Assembly: GCF_040954835.1 (NCBI RefSeq)
Contig: NC_090698.1
Coordinates: forward strand, 23,619,501-23,683,500
DNA from: Lepisosteus oculatus
Taxonomy: Eukaryota > Chordata > Actinopteri > Semionotiformes > Lepisosteidae
Length of the DNA stretch: 64,000 nucleotides
Direction: 5' to 3'
This document shows positions 31,401-40,830 of the stretch, piece after piece; the stretch's first letter is position 1, and every line of letters starts with the position of its first letter. Both the position numbers and the translations under genes were made by a program. Below the pieces are notes generated by a model. It was given only the letters and a program-made list of their open reading frames with translations, did no database searches and was not told the DNA's origin.

Positions 31401-34400
31401 GCCAGCTCCGCGGAGCTCTTTCAGACCGAAAGGGAGTGGAGACACAAGGAGAGCCTGCTGGGCAGTGAGGACAGAAAGAGCCCTGTGCTCTGTAACACCT
31501 ACAGCAGAGATGTATTCAATAAGGTATGGGTTTCACCGTACCGTTAAAGTAGTAACAGCTGATAAATAATGAACAACCATCTGTTTGGTACAACTGTATG
31601 GCTTTCTTTGTACAGAATTATTTTTTTCAAACCAAAAACCTGAATGATGTCATTTGAATAACTCTTATTAATAAGGCGTATTTTAATACCACAGACATTA
31701 AGTGAGGCAAGGTTTGATAGCAGTCTCATAAAATGTCAGCACTGGTTAAGTTAGGATATTGCAGTTAAGAGCTAAGCTCATCAGCCGCCTGCATTTACCA
31801 GTTCAACAGACTGTATTCAATTAAATACACTGTTTTGTTTTCTTTTGCAACATCTCTTCTACATTTTAAAACACAGATTCAGAGACTTGTTGTTTCTTTT
31901 AGCCGAAGAACTTGGCTAAAAGCTCTTCTAAATAGCTCACCTACAGTATAAGTGATGTAGGAGAATACAGCTTTGCTCTTGTACTTCATATGCATTCATC
32001 AGGGCAGGAGCTATTTCCAGAGGAGCTGTTCTTGCAGAGAGACGAATGAGATCTTGTTTCACTGCAGAGGCGTTGACCCAGCTTTAAAGTAGACTCTGCC
32101 AAGCTGACTCTGCGTCCTCGTCTTTTTCAGCTCCTGGGTATATGCTGCAGATCTGATCTGATGTTCTGCACTATTTCTCTTACGTGACCCAGTAAGACAC
32201 TCCTGGGTTCAGGGGCAAAGTGTTATCTCTGCACAGCACCTGCTCTAAGGCTGAGCTGTGTTGCAACACCTCCAGTCTGTGGTTACTGTCACCTGGGAAT
32301 CCAAATGGAATGCTGCTACAGATTTGAACAGAACTGTATCCATCGATGAAATTTTAGTGCACATCAAAGTGTTCCACTGGGCCTGGTAGGATGGCTAGTA
32401 TCCGGGATAGGTCACTTTTCATGAGCCAGGTAGTTGTAACTCCGTGTTGTGTTATCAAGCTTCACTCGGCACATGTAGCGAGGCAATTTGAAAGATATAC
32501 ATGTATGACATCCAAAATGTCGACAGATCTTCATGGTCATTACAAAGACAGTCGATTCCAGATGTGCTGTACTGGTGAAAAACCTGGATTCATTTAGATT
32601 CTCAAGGCTCCTTTGTCTTCTACAAAGTCATTCACTTCCTCAAAAAATGCCTCCTTCTGGTCATTGTGTTTCATCTCTGCCCATGGGATGAACTTCATCA
32701 AGCCCAGTCTCGTCATAGCTTCATGTATGCACTTGTGCACTCAAGCTACAGGATATATTTTGCCTTCAGGAACTCCAGTTACTGAGTTCTGCACTAATGC
32801 TTTTTCAATGAAAAGATCTTGAAGGCAGGGATACTGAAATACATTCTCAATAATTGATAAGGCATTGTAGATGTTGTGAATAATCGAAGGATGAGGTTTC
32901 CATCCTTTTCTTCTTGCTTCCAGTATATTTTTGCTGCTTTCATACAGAGAAATAGACAAAACCAGTTTTAAGTAAGTACTGGTATACTAATGATGAGCTT
33001 TGTCACTTAAAATACATTAAGAGGTGTACTCTTTTCTGTAGTTAGGTTAAAGATAGTTTCTAATCATTTATTGTTTGTTTTATGCAGAGTATTATTAATG
33101 TGCAGAATGGAAACAAAGAGGCAAATGATGATCTTAGCCAAACCTTTATCCAGAAATATGAACATCAGTTAAGGCATTATGGTAAGTCAATTTGAATGTT
33201 TTTTCATTAGCTTTTTTCATATTTGCAACCCCCTGGTTGAAGTGTTAGTGTGTCAATTGTAAGAAATACGATCTGAATTATTGATGAAATAAGACTGGGA
33301 TATGTTTTTCAAGGTATGCTGAGGCGATGGGACGACAGTCAGCGATTCCTGTCTGATCACACTCATCTCATTTGTGAGGAGACCGCAAATTACCTGGTTC
33401 TGTGGTGTTTCCGCCTGAGTGCAGAAGAGGTACCGCTGGATTCTTTCAGGCATTCTTTCAAGGGGGTCTTCAGCTCACATCCGTGTAGAATTTGAGAAAA
33501 CTGGATCATAGTGGTCAAAGCATTTTGATTACCTACCAGTGAAAACGAATTAGGACGGCACGTTGGCACAGTGGTTAGCGTTGCTGCCTCGGGGTCCTGG
33601 TTTCAATTCCGTGGGTGCTATCTGTGTGCATGTTCTCTATGTGTTCGTGTGGGTTTCCTCTGGGTGCTCTGGTTTTTGCCCACAGTCCACAGACTTGGCT
33701 TCTGGGAAAATTTGTCCTGGTACGAGTGTGTGCATGTTTGTGTGTGTCCTGCAATGGACAGGAGTCCCATCCAGACTGTATTCCTGCCTTGCAGCTGTTG
33801 TTAACCGAGATAGGCTTCGACTCCCCCTGTATTGGAAGAAGCAGTTAGAAAACGGATGGATGGAAAGCAAATTACTTGTAAATGGAATTTTACCTACTAG
33901 ATGTGCAAGATAGCAGTATCGAAAATTTAAATGATTGCTGTTTTTTTTCCATTTTTTAATTCTGTCTTGTCTGATAGTTTAAGTGTTAATTGTGCAATAA
34001 TTAAATGAGAATTGTAGGCAGTTCCTCCTAGGAGCAGAGAGACTCGATTAATTTTTCATTGAGATTTCTTTGCCAATTTGAAGGAAGGAACTGGCTGCGA
34101 ATATTTTTTATAGAAGCCTTGAATGCAGTGTCATTAATAAGAACGGAAACAGTTTTTTTTCCCTGTTTTGTAAGGAGGTGTCCTACTAAGTCAGTGCTGA
34201 AAGTGTGTTTCAATGCACCAGACCTTCATTGAATTTCTGATAAACCATCTGTATCTGTGTCTCGCAGAAAGAAGCTCTAATGGAGCAGGTGGCTCATCAA
34301 GCAGTGGCCATGCAGTTCATTTTGGAGATGGCCAGCACAAATAAAGAGGATCCGAGGGGCTGCTTTCGAAAGTTCTTCCAAAAAGCCAAAGTAAGGCAAT

Positions 34401-37400
34401 GTTACACTCAACATGCAGTTAGATCTGGGTGGGTTATAGCATACACAGGTCTTGCAGCTTACTAGTTTCCTACTGTGTCGTAATGTGACCTGTTATAGCA
34501 CAAAATCATTTAGAATACAGTAAGCTGTTGTTACCAATTGGGTATTTAAAAAGCCAGACCTTCCTTATCTAACTTTTAAGGGAGTTTGAACAAGTAACAG
34601 CATAATGCACACAGGGAGAGCATATGAATATATAAATATATTTAGACTTTACAAATGTCAAGTTTCTTAGATATTCTCAAACTTCAGGCTGTAGACATTC
34701 ACAATAATCAAACATGAAGAGTTTAATGCTAAAAAGTAAAACAAAAATCAGAGCTTTGACTGTGAAGTGTTCTGCAGACAGAATGGGTCAAATGAAGCAG
34801 AGAGCAGGAATGTGAGGGGGAAAAAAAATGTAAAAAGGGATCGGAAGAGATGAAAAATTGTAAATAAAAAATCAAGTGACTGTCATCACTACCTTTCTGT
34901 GGTAAAAAAAAAACGTGGGATTTAGTTAATAGTGTAACAGTTGGTTATAAAAAAAGCAAACAAAATAGTAACGGGGTTAAGCCAGTTCTTTAAATAGCTA
35001 ATATCTTGGGAACAATCCCCCACTAGAGTTTAAAGTGGTATTACAGGGCTTAGCAAAAGAGCAGTCTGAAATGTGTGTCCACAATGGAAAATATTCTTCC
35101 ACAATAATCATTTAACAAATGACGGTAATGTAAGAAAACACCACTGACATTTACAAGGACAGCTTGTCTTAATGGAAAATAGAGTTGAGTCTAACATTAT
35201 GAGAACTGCATCCCTGTACTTTCTTTAATTTTAGGAAGGCCAGGAAGGCTACGTGAATATCTTCACGGCTGAACTGGAAGCTTTCAAACAGCGAGTGAGA
35301 GAGTACACAATGAAGTGCAAGAGTGAGACTTTTACAGCCCCCGAGCTTCAGAACACCCCAACTGTTAGCTTACTGGACCCTAAAGAGGTCCTGGAGTCTT
35401 TACCACCTGTGAGTATGGTCTTCTCTGTCTTTTGTGCTCATTTTTGTTTGTTTTTTTTTTTCAAATAAAAGAAAATAATATTGTGCCTACCCAAAACCTT
35501 CCATCTGCTATCCCCCTCAGTAGTTCTCCACTCCATGCTTGTCCCCATGGATCTCTAGGTCAGACAGCTACAACGAACTGCCAGTCAACCAGCCTTTAAC
35601 TACATCAGCAGAGCACTCCAGCTTCCAGTGTCCCTATATTGACAACATGAATCCTATCTGCAGGAGTACATGGACTTGACTAGTTAATGGATCGAAAGCA
35701 GCACAAATGAAGGGGTGATGCTCTGTAAAGCAGGGATTTGTATTAGGACTATTGCTCTTCCTAATGTGTACTAATGTTTTCAGGACAATCAGCAAACACG
35801 GTAGAAACTGCAAACTGCAAATAAACTGTGGAAAGATTCCGATAGAATTCAAGACTAGGTGAACACTTCTCAGGTGGCTTTTAATGTAGACAACTGCAAA
35901 GTATTACATGCTGGTAGCAACTTATGAACTAAAAATATAAGGATGGAACTGCTGAACTTAGCTTGTGAAAAACACTTATGTTGATATTTTTCCCCCTCTT
36001 GACTAATACAAAAGGACAGGATATATGATTAGAAGTGCTGAATCTAAGTCAAGGGATATTACATTTTTTAAGGCACTATTAAAGCCTAATTTTAATTTTG
36101 ATGTTGATTGCTGACATTGCTGCTCTTGAATCAGTCCAGGGAAGAGTGGCCAGATAAATTCCCAGGCTTAAAAGCATGCCCTGCACTGACAGGCTAACAG
36201 AACTAAACCATTTTAGATTCTAGCAGAGAAGACTACAAGCGGATCTGTTACAAGTATTCAGAATCCTCAAAGGCTTTGATCAATGAAGAAGAAGTAGAAA
36301 ATGAAATGAAGCGGAGCTTTTAAAACCAAGAAAAGGGGGCACTTTTTTACAAAAAAGGTTTAGTGAGAGTCTGGAAACCACTACCCAGCCATAATGTATT
36401 TTACTGTAGGAAGCCTTATCTTCCATTTGTTTTGATATAATTGGGGATTCACATGTGTGCCTCATCGTACTTTTAACTGCCTGGTAGGGCTTAGTGCTGA
36501 GGATGCAGGTTAGTTTTCAAGTGGCTTTCTTTGCTGTCTTAAGAACTCTTGACATATAGGAACTGTCTTAGACATAACAAGAGGATGCAGCAAGATACTA
36601 AAATTATATTAAGTAAAACAATTAAAATAAGAATGTAAAACGGTGTTAAATGCCTTGAATTATATTATGGTGCAGTTTCAAAAGTGCGATTTTAAAGTGA
36701 AGAAATAAAGAAATGTCCCATTTCATGTGCATAGGCCATAGATCATTGTGGTGTCATGGTAACAGCAGTAGAATCCCAGGCAAACAGTGAAAATCTCCAG
36801 ACTGTTCCATATTAATCTGCTGCAGAAAAATAGGCATTCCAAGTAGGATTAAAAGCTAAATGCCTGAATAGCAACTGAGTTTAGTTTTTGCTGTTCAGCC
36901 TGTGGAGCATTTTTGGGCTTCACAGATAATGCTGCTGCTGCCTCACAGATGTTGGTTCAGTTCCAGACTGGAGTCCCTTCTGTGTGAAGTTTGTATGCCC
37001 TCCCTGTGTGAACCTGGTGCTTCCACCCCCCTCCCAGAGTTGCTCGTGTACTTGCTCTGCAATCTACTTGAGACCCATCCAGGATGTAGTCCTGCTTAGT
37101 GCCCCTTGTGCTTTCCAGGATACGTTGTGGGTCTTTTCAGGGCTTTTACCAGGAATAAGCACCCTTCTGATGCTCAAGTGGTATTAAACACCAAAACTGG
37201 GAACACTAATAATTATAGTAATTCTATTTTTTAAATTTGGAATTGTGATTTATTGACAGAAATATAATACCAACCAAAAAAATTGGAATAGCAAAGTCAA
37301 AACATGTATTTTTGCTTTACAGTCAGAACTTTGATTTGTGACCATGAGAATAATATGAATGATGAATATATGGCCTCATTATTAGTAGTAAAGATAAAAT

Positions 37401-38687
37401 TGCTTCTCTCCCTTCTGTTGAAGGACCTGAAGAGGGGTTTTCAGCTGCAAGATATGCAGATTCTGCAGAATGTTCTCGGCAACATGAACCCACAGGTGAG
37501 CTGACAACTCTTATGTAAACGTTTTTGTTTCTTTATTAAAAATGAACACAAGATGAAAGTGTACTCTTAATATTTTTAAAGTTGTCATTGAGGCATGTTC
37601 AAACGTCCCCTGCTTAAATAGAAATGAAAATTACCTGGGTAAGTGTTACGTTCTCTTAATTTCAGAGGTAAAATGATAATTTTATCAGCAGGTCTCTGTG
37701 CCAGCAGTTTCTTTCTCCAGAAACTCATTCCAGTGTTGCCCATTTCTTACAGAACACAGTTTGTGGCCCGTTTTAGAGGTCTGACTTTTAGCCTTTTGAT
37801 TGAAATAAATGTTTGCGGACCATGCACTTCTCATTTGGACAGCTTTCTATAGTAACAGATGATGTCATCTTCAGCAGTAGGAAGTAGCTTTTTAATAAAT
37901 TGCTCTGAGACCAAAATATGAAAATAATATTTGTGAGCTAATTGTGTCTGATGACTGAAGAAATATATCATCAGTGGCACAGCATTCACATACCTTAAAG
38001 CTATAAATAGGGTGATGAGTATTTTACTCTGTGAGCTGTCTGACTGGTATTGTATTTTAAAATATTTCCATACAAAGTCAATAGACAGTTCTATTTATTG
38101 TGTACTTTTTAAAGCCAATAATATGTACATAAAAAATACAAAGACACATCTATTGGGACACTGGTCAAATACATTTACATTTAAGTAGGAAGACTTTATT
38201 TGTTAAAAATAACAACATATTGGAATAAGATAACCCTATCTCTGTTTAAGAAATGGATACTTATGAGGTAAATACACATTTTCACACAGTTCTGAACTTC
38301 ATTTGCAGAAAGGTTAGCAGGTATTAATTAAAACCTGTAATTCAATATTCTTCCATTGGAACGCATTTGACAAAGAGTTTTCCAGTGCTGTTAATCCACT
38401 TATCTTGTGTAATAAACCAGTGGAGTCAGTGAATGGGGAGAGCGTTCTGTCATTAGATGTAATCAGTCTAATAAGGATTACCACTGGTAAGGATTTATAA
38501 TTGAAATGTGTAAGAAATAACATTTTCCATAACTAGCAGGCTTCAAAATTAATTCCTTTTCTGTCACCACCTGCAGGTTGCTGAATACTACGTGAAACGC
38601 TGTTTGGATGCTGGGCTGTGGGTCAGCTCTGCTAATGGGACAAAAGGAGAAGCCACAGAAGATACCAGGACAATGGAGACCTCATAG
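28380..38687 (+). CDS. cdc37l1: CDC37-like 1, HSP90 co-chaperone (complete, 8 coding exons)
   Basis: Cytosolic HSP90/HSC70-associated co-chaperone, paralogue of the kinase-loading co-chaperone CDC37. Exons: 28380-28478, 31242-31523, 33088-33181, 33314-33429, 34268-34390, 35235-35408, 37424-37495, 38577-38687. Total 1071 nt, 356 aa plus stop. An N-terminal coiled-coil segment (about 34-127: SWQLAEAQDRL, EREWRHKE) precedes the CDC37 HSP90-binding core (about 155-265: RWDDSQRFLSDH, ICEETANYLVLWC, ALMEQVAHQAVAMQFILEMA, DPRGCFRKFFQKAK, ELEAFKQRVREY). Residues 290-336 form a CDC37-type C-terminal segment (EVLESLPP, MQILQNVLG, AEYYVKRCLDAGLWV). It lacks the CDC37 N-terminus MVDYSVWDHIE, and the convergent AK3 neighbour matches the human locus, so it is CDC37L1 rather than CDC37. 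The start has A at -3 and G at +4. Confidence 0.96.
28479..31241 (+). other. CDC37L1 intron 1
   Basis: 2.8 kb. No repeat family identified with confidence. A segment at 29150-29720 is more GC-balanced, with a CAGTG-rich stretch at 29440-29468 and a 68-codon minus-strand frame (29594-29388), but I recognise no family in it. Confidence 0.55.
31242..31523 (+). CDS. cdc37l1: CDC37L1 exon 2
   Basis: 94 codons (residues 34-127), predicted coiled coil ending SRDVFNK. Markedly GC- and CpG-rich compared with the AT-rich introns on both sides. Acceptor tttgtcccag, donor AATAAG/gtatgg. Confidence 0.95.
31524..33087 (+). other. CDC37L1 intron 2
   Basis: 1.6 kb. Its middle and 3' part (about 32390-32990) carries a coding-like remnant on the minus strand, described separately. 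The rest is unrecognised. Confidence 0.6.
32460..32990 (-). pseudogene. Unidentified coding-like remnant, antisense in CDC37L1 intron 2
   Basis: On the minus strand, one frame runs from about 32980 to 32598 with a single internal TGA (32743-32741). Phrases look protein-like: ILEARRKGWKPHPSIIHNIY, VFQYPCLQDLFIEKALVQNS, LGLMKFIPWAEMKHND, AFFEEVNDFVEDKGAL. After a stop and a shift, DHEDLSTFWMSYMYIFQIAS follows near 32540-32480. This second piece reminds me of uncharacterised repetitive fish ORFs, but I cannot name a family. Either a decayed transposable-element ORF or a pseudogene. Confidence 0.4.
33088..33181 (+). CDS. cdc37l1: CDC37L1 exon 3
   Basis: 94 nt, residues 128-158 plus one base: a variable Asn-rich linker, then SQTFIQKYEHQLRHYG, the start of the CDC37 core. 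Donor TTATG/gtaagt; phase 1. Confidence 0.95.
33314..33429 (+). CDS. cdc37l1: CDC37L1 exon 4
   Basis: 116 nt, residues 159-197: MLRRWDDSQRFLSDH and ICEETANYLVLWCF, among the most conserved HSP90-binding core segments of the CDC37 family. Preceded by a very short intron (132 bp). Confidence 0.96.
33430..34267 (+). other. CDC37L1 intron 4
   Basis: 838 bp; about 330 bp of it is one near-complete tRNA-type SINE (33543-33870). The rest is unrecognised. Confidence 0.65.
33543..33870 (+). mobile_element. tRNA-type SINE, most complete copy in the window
   Basis: The head ggcacagtggttagcgttgc and the B-box-like ggtttcaattccgtgg give a tRNA-type promoter. Then gcatgttctctatgtgttcg, ggtttcctctgggtgctct, cctgcaatggacaggagtcc, cttgcagctgttgttaaccg, gataggcttcgactccccct and the tail gttagaaaacggatggatgg. 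This family also occurs in pieces at 7670, 9283, 14188, 14610, 36905, 44280, 45160 and 54130. Family name not assigned. Confidence 0.8.
34268..34390 (+). CDS. cdc37l1: CDC37L1 exon 5
   Basis: 123 nt, residues 198-238: ALMEQVAHQAVAMQFILEM and DPRGCFRKFFQKAK. Phase 0 at both ends. Confidence 0.96.
34391..35234 (+). other. CDC37L1 intron 5
   Basis: 844 bp, AT-rich, nothing recognised beyond splice signals. Confidence 0.6.
35235..35408 (+). CDS. cdc37l1: CDC37L1 exon 6
   Basis: 174 nt, residues 239-296: the helix ELEAFKQRVREY, a loop, then LLDPKEVLESLPP that begins the CDC37-type C-terminal segment. Donor CACCT/gtgagt; phase 0. Confidence 0.95.
35690..36480 (+). mobile_element. CR1-like LINE remnant
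   Basis: KQGFVLGLLLFLM near 35730-35770 corresponds to the PQGSVLGPLLF motif of LINE reverse transcriptase. Downstream come cagtccagggaagagtggcc, tagcagagaagactacaag and caagtattcagaatcctcaa, typical of the 3' half of CR1-like elements in fish. Many stops. Confidence 0.6.
36905..37175 (+). mobile_element. tRNA-type SINE, diverged copy
   Basis: ctgctgctgcctcacagatg, ttggttcagttccagactgg, tctgtgtgaagtttgtatgc, gagacccatccaggatgtag and tcctgcttagtgccccttgt track the copy at 33543, with substitutions and indels. Confidence 0.6.
37424..37495 (+). CDS. cdc37l1: CDC37L1 exon 7
   Basis: 72 nt, residues 297-320: DLKRGFQLQDMQILQNVLG. Matches the CDC37 C-terminal domain in spacing and pattern. Phase 0 at both ends. 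Acceptor ttctgttgaag. Confidence 0.93.
37496..38576 (+). other. CDC37L1 intron 7
   Basis: 1.1 kb, AT-rich. No repeat family or RNA recognised. Confidence 0.6.
38577..38687 (+). CDS. cdc37l1: CDC37L1 exon 8, last coding exon
   Basis: 111 nt including TAG: VAEYYVKRCLDAGLWV, then a variable polar tail to residue 356. Acceptor cacctgcag. Confidence 0.94.
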   Translation, partial: VAEYYVKRCLDAGLWVSSANGTKGEATEDTRTMETS

Positions 38688-40830
38688 CGAAAGACTGCCT
38701 TGACCTAGGGATTTCCTGCAAAAGGGGGACTGAGGCTATTTTTCTATTTAAATCAGTATGCGCCTCAACATGTGCCGCACTTTATATTTGTTCAGTGTTA
38801 TTTAAAAGGAAATTCTATATTGGAGCATTGCCCTGTTTTGACTTTGGAGTTGGTTTGAAAAAGGAAGAGCTGCTCTTGCCACGCGTTGAATGTTGCAGCA
38901 TGGTGGTATTTAAGGATGTGTGCACCTTAAGTCTTCTTTTCACCTTGTAAAGTCTCCAGAAGAGTGTCAAAGCCCCATTACAGGGGGGAAAGAAAGCATC
39001 ATTTTCCTTAGCAGCAAACAAAGTTGGCTATTGGCTATTGCTTTGTCACATAAATTCCAGGATGTTAATTTATTTGTTCCTTTCTGGTTTATTGGTGTAG
39101 CCATTAACAGTCAGATTGAAGCAGTTCTTTATGCTTTGAAAATAGAGTACAACTGAAATTCTGCATCTGCAACATTCAGAGCTTGATACAGCAGAAAGAA
39201 GGCAAGAATATTTTTCCTCAATGTGGACTTCTTTGTTCCTGTGTTGCCTTGATGCCCACGCCCCCATGAGAATGAGACTTGATGATCAGCAAGGGGAATG
39301 TCGTCACTCAGCTCACGGTCACAGCATGAGGGCAGCCAAAGGTATAGGTCTTCTCTGAGATCGGAAGGCGATAAGGCTGAGCTGTACATTTGCTGAAATA
39401 CTATTTCTTTGTCCAGATTTTGTTCTTTCTAAACATACTGTAAATCATTTTGTACACTTCAACTGACAAGGCTATAAAATGAAACAGATTGAAGAACCAT
39501 GGAGACAAAGCTTAATATGGCTACCACCTTGCATAATGTACATATTTGCATTTTCTCTTCATGTTTTACTTTATTAACACAATACAATTAATAAACACCA
39601 TCCTGTCTACCACATTATATAATTGTACTATGCAGGCCAAACTCGAGAGAACCAGGATGATACATGACCTCTCCGATAATAACGCAAACCTGACCGTCTC
39701 ACTTCGGTTGAATTTTTTTTCCTGGAATCAGAAATTGATCATCTTGAAAGCGACAAAAAAGTGCATTATGAGCTTGTCAGTCTTTTATATGGGTTGAAGG
39801 TTTCCTGGGCAGAGATAAAATGGTGCCCATAAGATGTCTGGAGTACTTTGTGTTTCTGATCAAACATTTGAAGGAAGATGGGATCTGTCAGAGTGGTAAA
39901 CCATGTAGGGCAGGGCGTGAATGAGGAAAAGATTTTATGATGGAAAAAGTGTGTCTGTTAGTGGTGTAAAGATTGTTTAAGTGGGTGCCTGTCTGTGTGC
40001 GGTTTGCATCTTATTCTAATACTGGTTTTCGGCAATTCCTCTGTCCTTAAAGCCATATAGGTTAGGCTTGATGGGGAAATCAAGGGAAAACATTTTTCAC
40101 TCATCCCCAGTTATAATGCATATGGTTTTGCTTTTCTTTTTGTTTTGTTTTGTAGTCCTGCAACCACCATTTTCAGTTCTGACATAATGGAAAAAATAAA
40201 GTCATTGTCATGGGGTCATGACATGAAATCATGAAAAGGGTCATGTCTCCAGATGAAAGCAATGCCGGGAAGCTGAAATCCTGCTTATTGGATGTAGCCA
40301 GTGGAGAAAAGCACCACTTTTCATCATAACAATTGCAAAGCTTAGATTAAATTTGAATATACATATCTGTTTGAGTATATTTTTTGAGGTATATATAGAC
40401 ATAACTTTTAATACGCTTCTGGGAAATTTAAGATCTTAAACTGCTGGTGTTTTAAGCTTTTGTCAATGGCACATATGGTTTTGCAACATTATTTGGTATG
40501 CCTGGCTGAGGGGAATATATATCTTCAATAGTTCATAAAATAGGTTTACAAATTAATAGCCCCACTTCCTGCTGCCTCTTATTTTTTGTTTCTGGCTAAC
40601 TTCTGTCATGTTGTAATTCTGAACAAAACTTCCAAGTGCATTTCAGTAGTTACTGCTGCAAATAAATAATGTCACAGTGTAATGTGTTATTTTTCGATAC
40701 AGTGCAGCTTTTTTTGCTACAAATGGGGAAAAAAACTGGAATCACTCTTCACCATTAATGCCTAAAAGATGTTCTAAAATAAGTATGTTCAATAATAAAG
40801 ATAAATGCAGACTGCTGTGTTGCAGTGTTT
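38688..40830 (+). other. cdc37l1: CDC37L1 3' UTR (probable)
   Basis: About 2.1 kb after the TAG with no further exon. AATAAA occurs at 40195-40200 and 40794-40799. The second is followed by a GU-rich stretch (ctgtgttgcagtgtttggtg) and is the better end. Length is inferred from those signals only. Confidence 0.5.
40794..40799 (+). terminator. Likely CDC37L1 polyadenylation signal
   Basis: AATAAA with a GU-rich element about 15-30 bases downstream. The AATAAA at 40195 is the alternative. Confidence 0.5.

Larger units (their letters stand above)
35409..37423 (+). other. CDC37L1 intron 6
   Basis: 2.0 kb, largely a CR1-like LINE remnant (35690-36480) and a diverged tRNA-type SINE (36905-37175), both in the same orientation as the gene. 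Confidence 0.65.
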
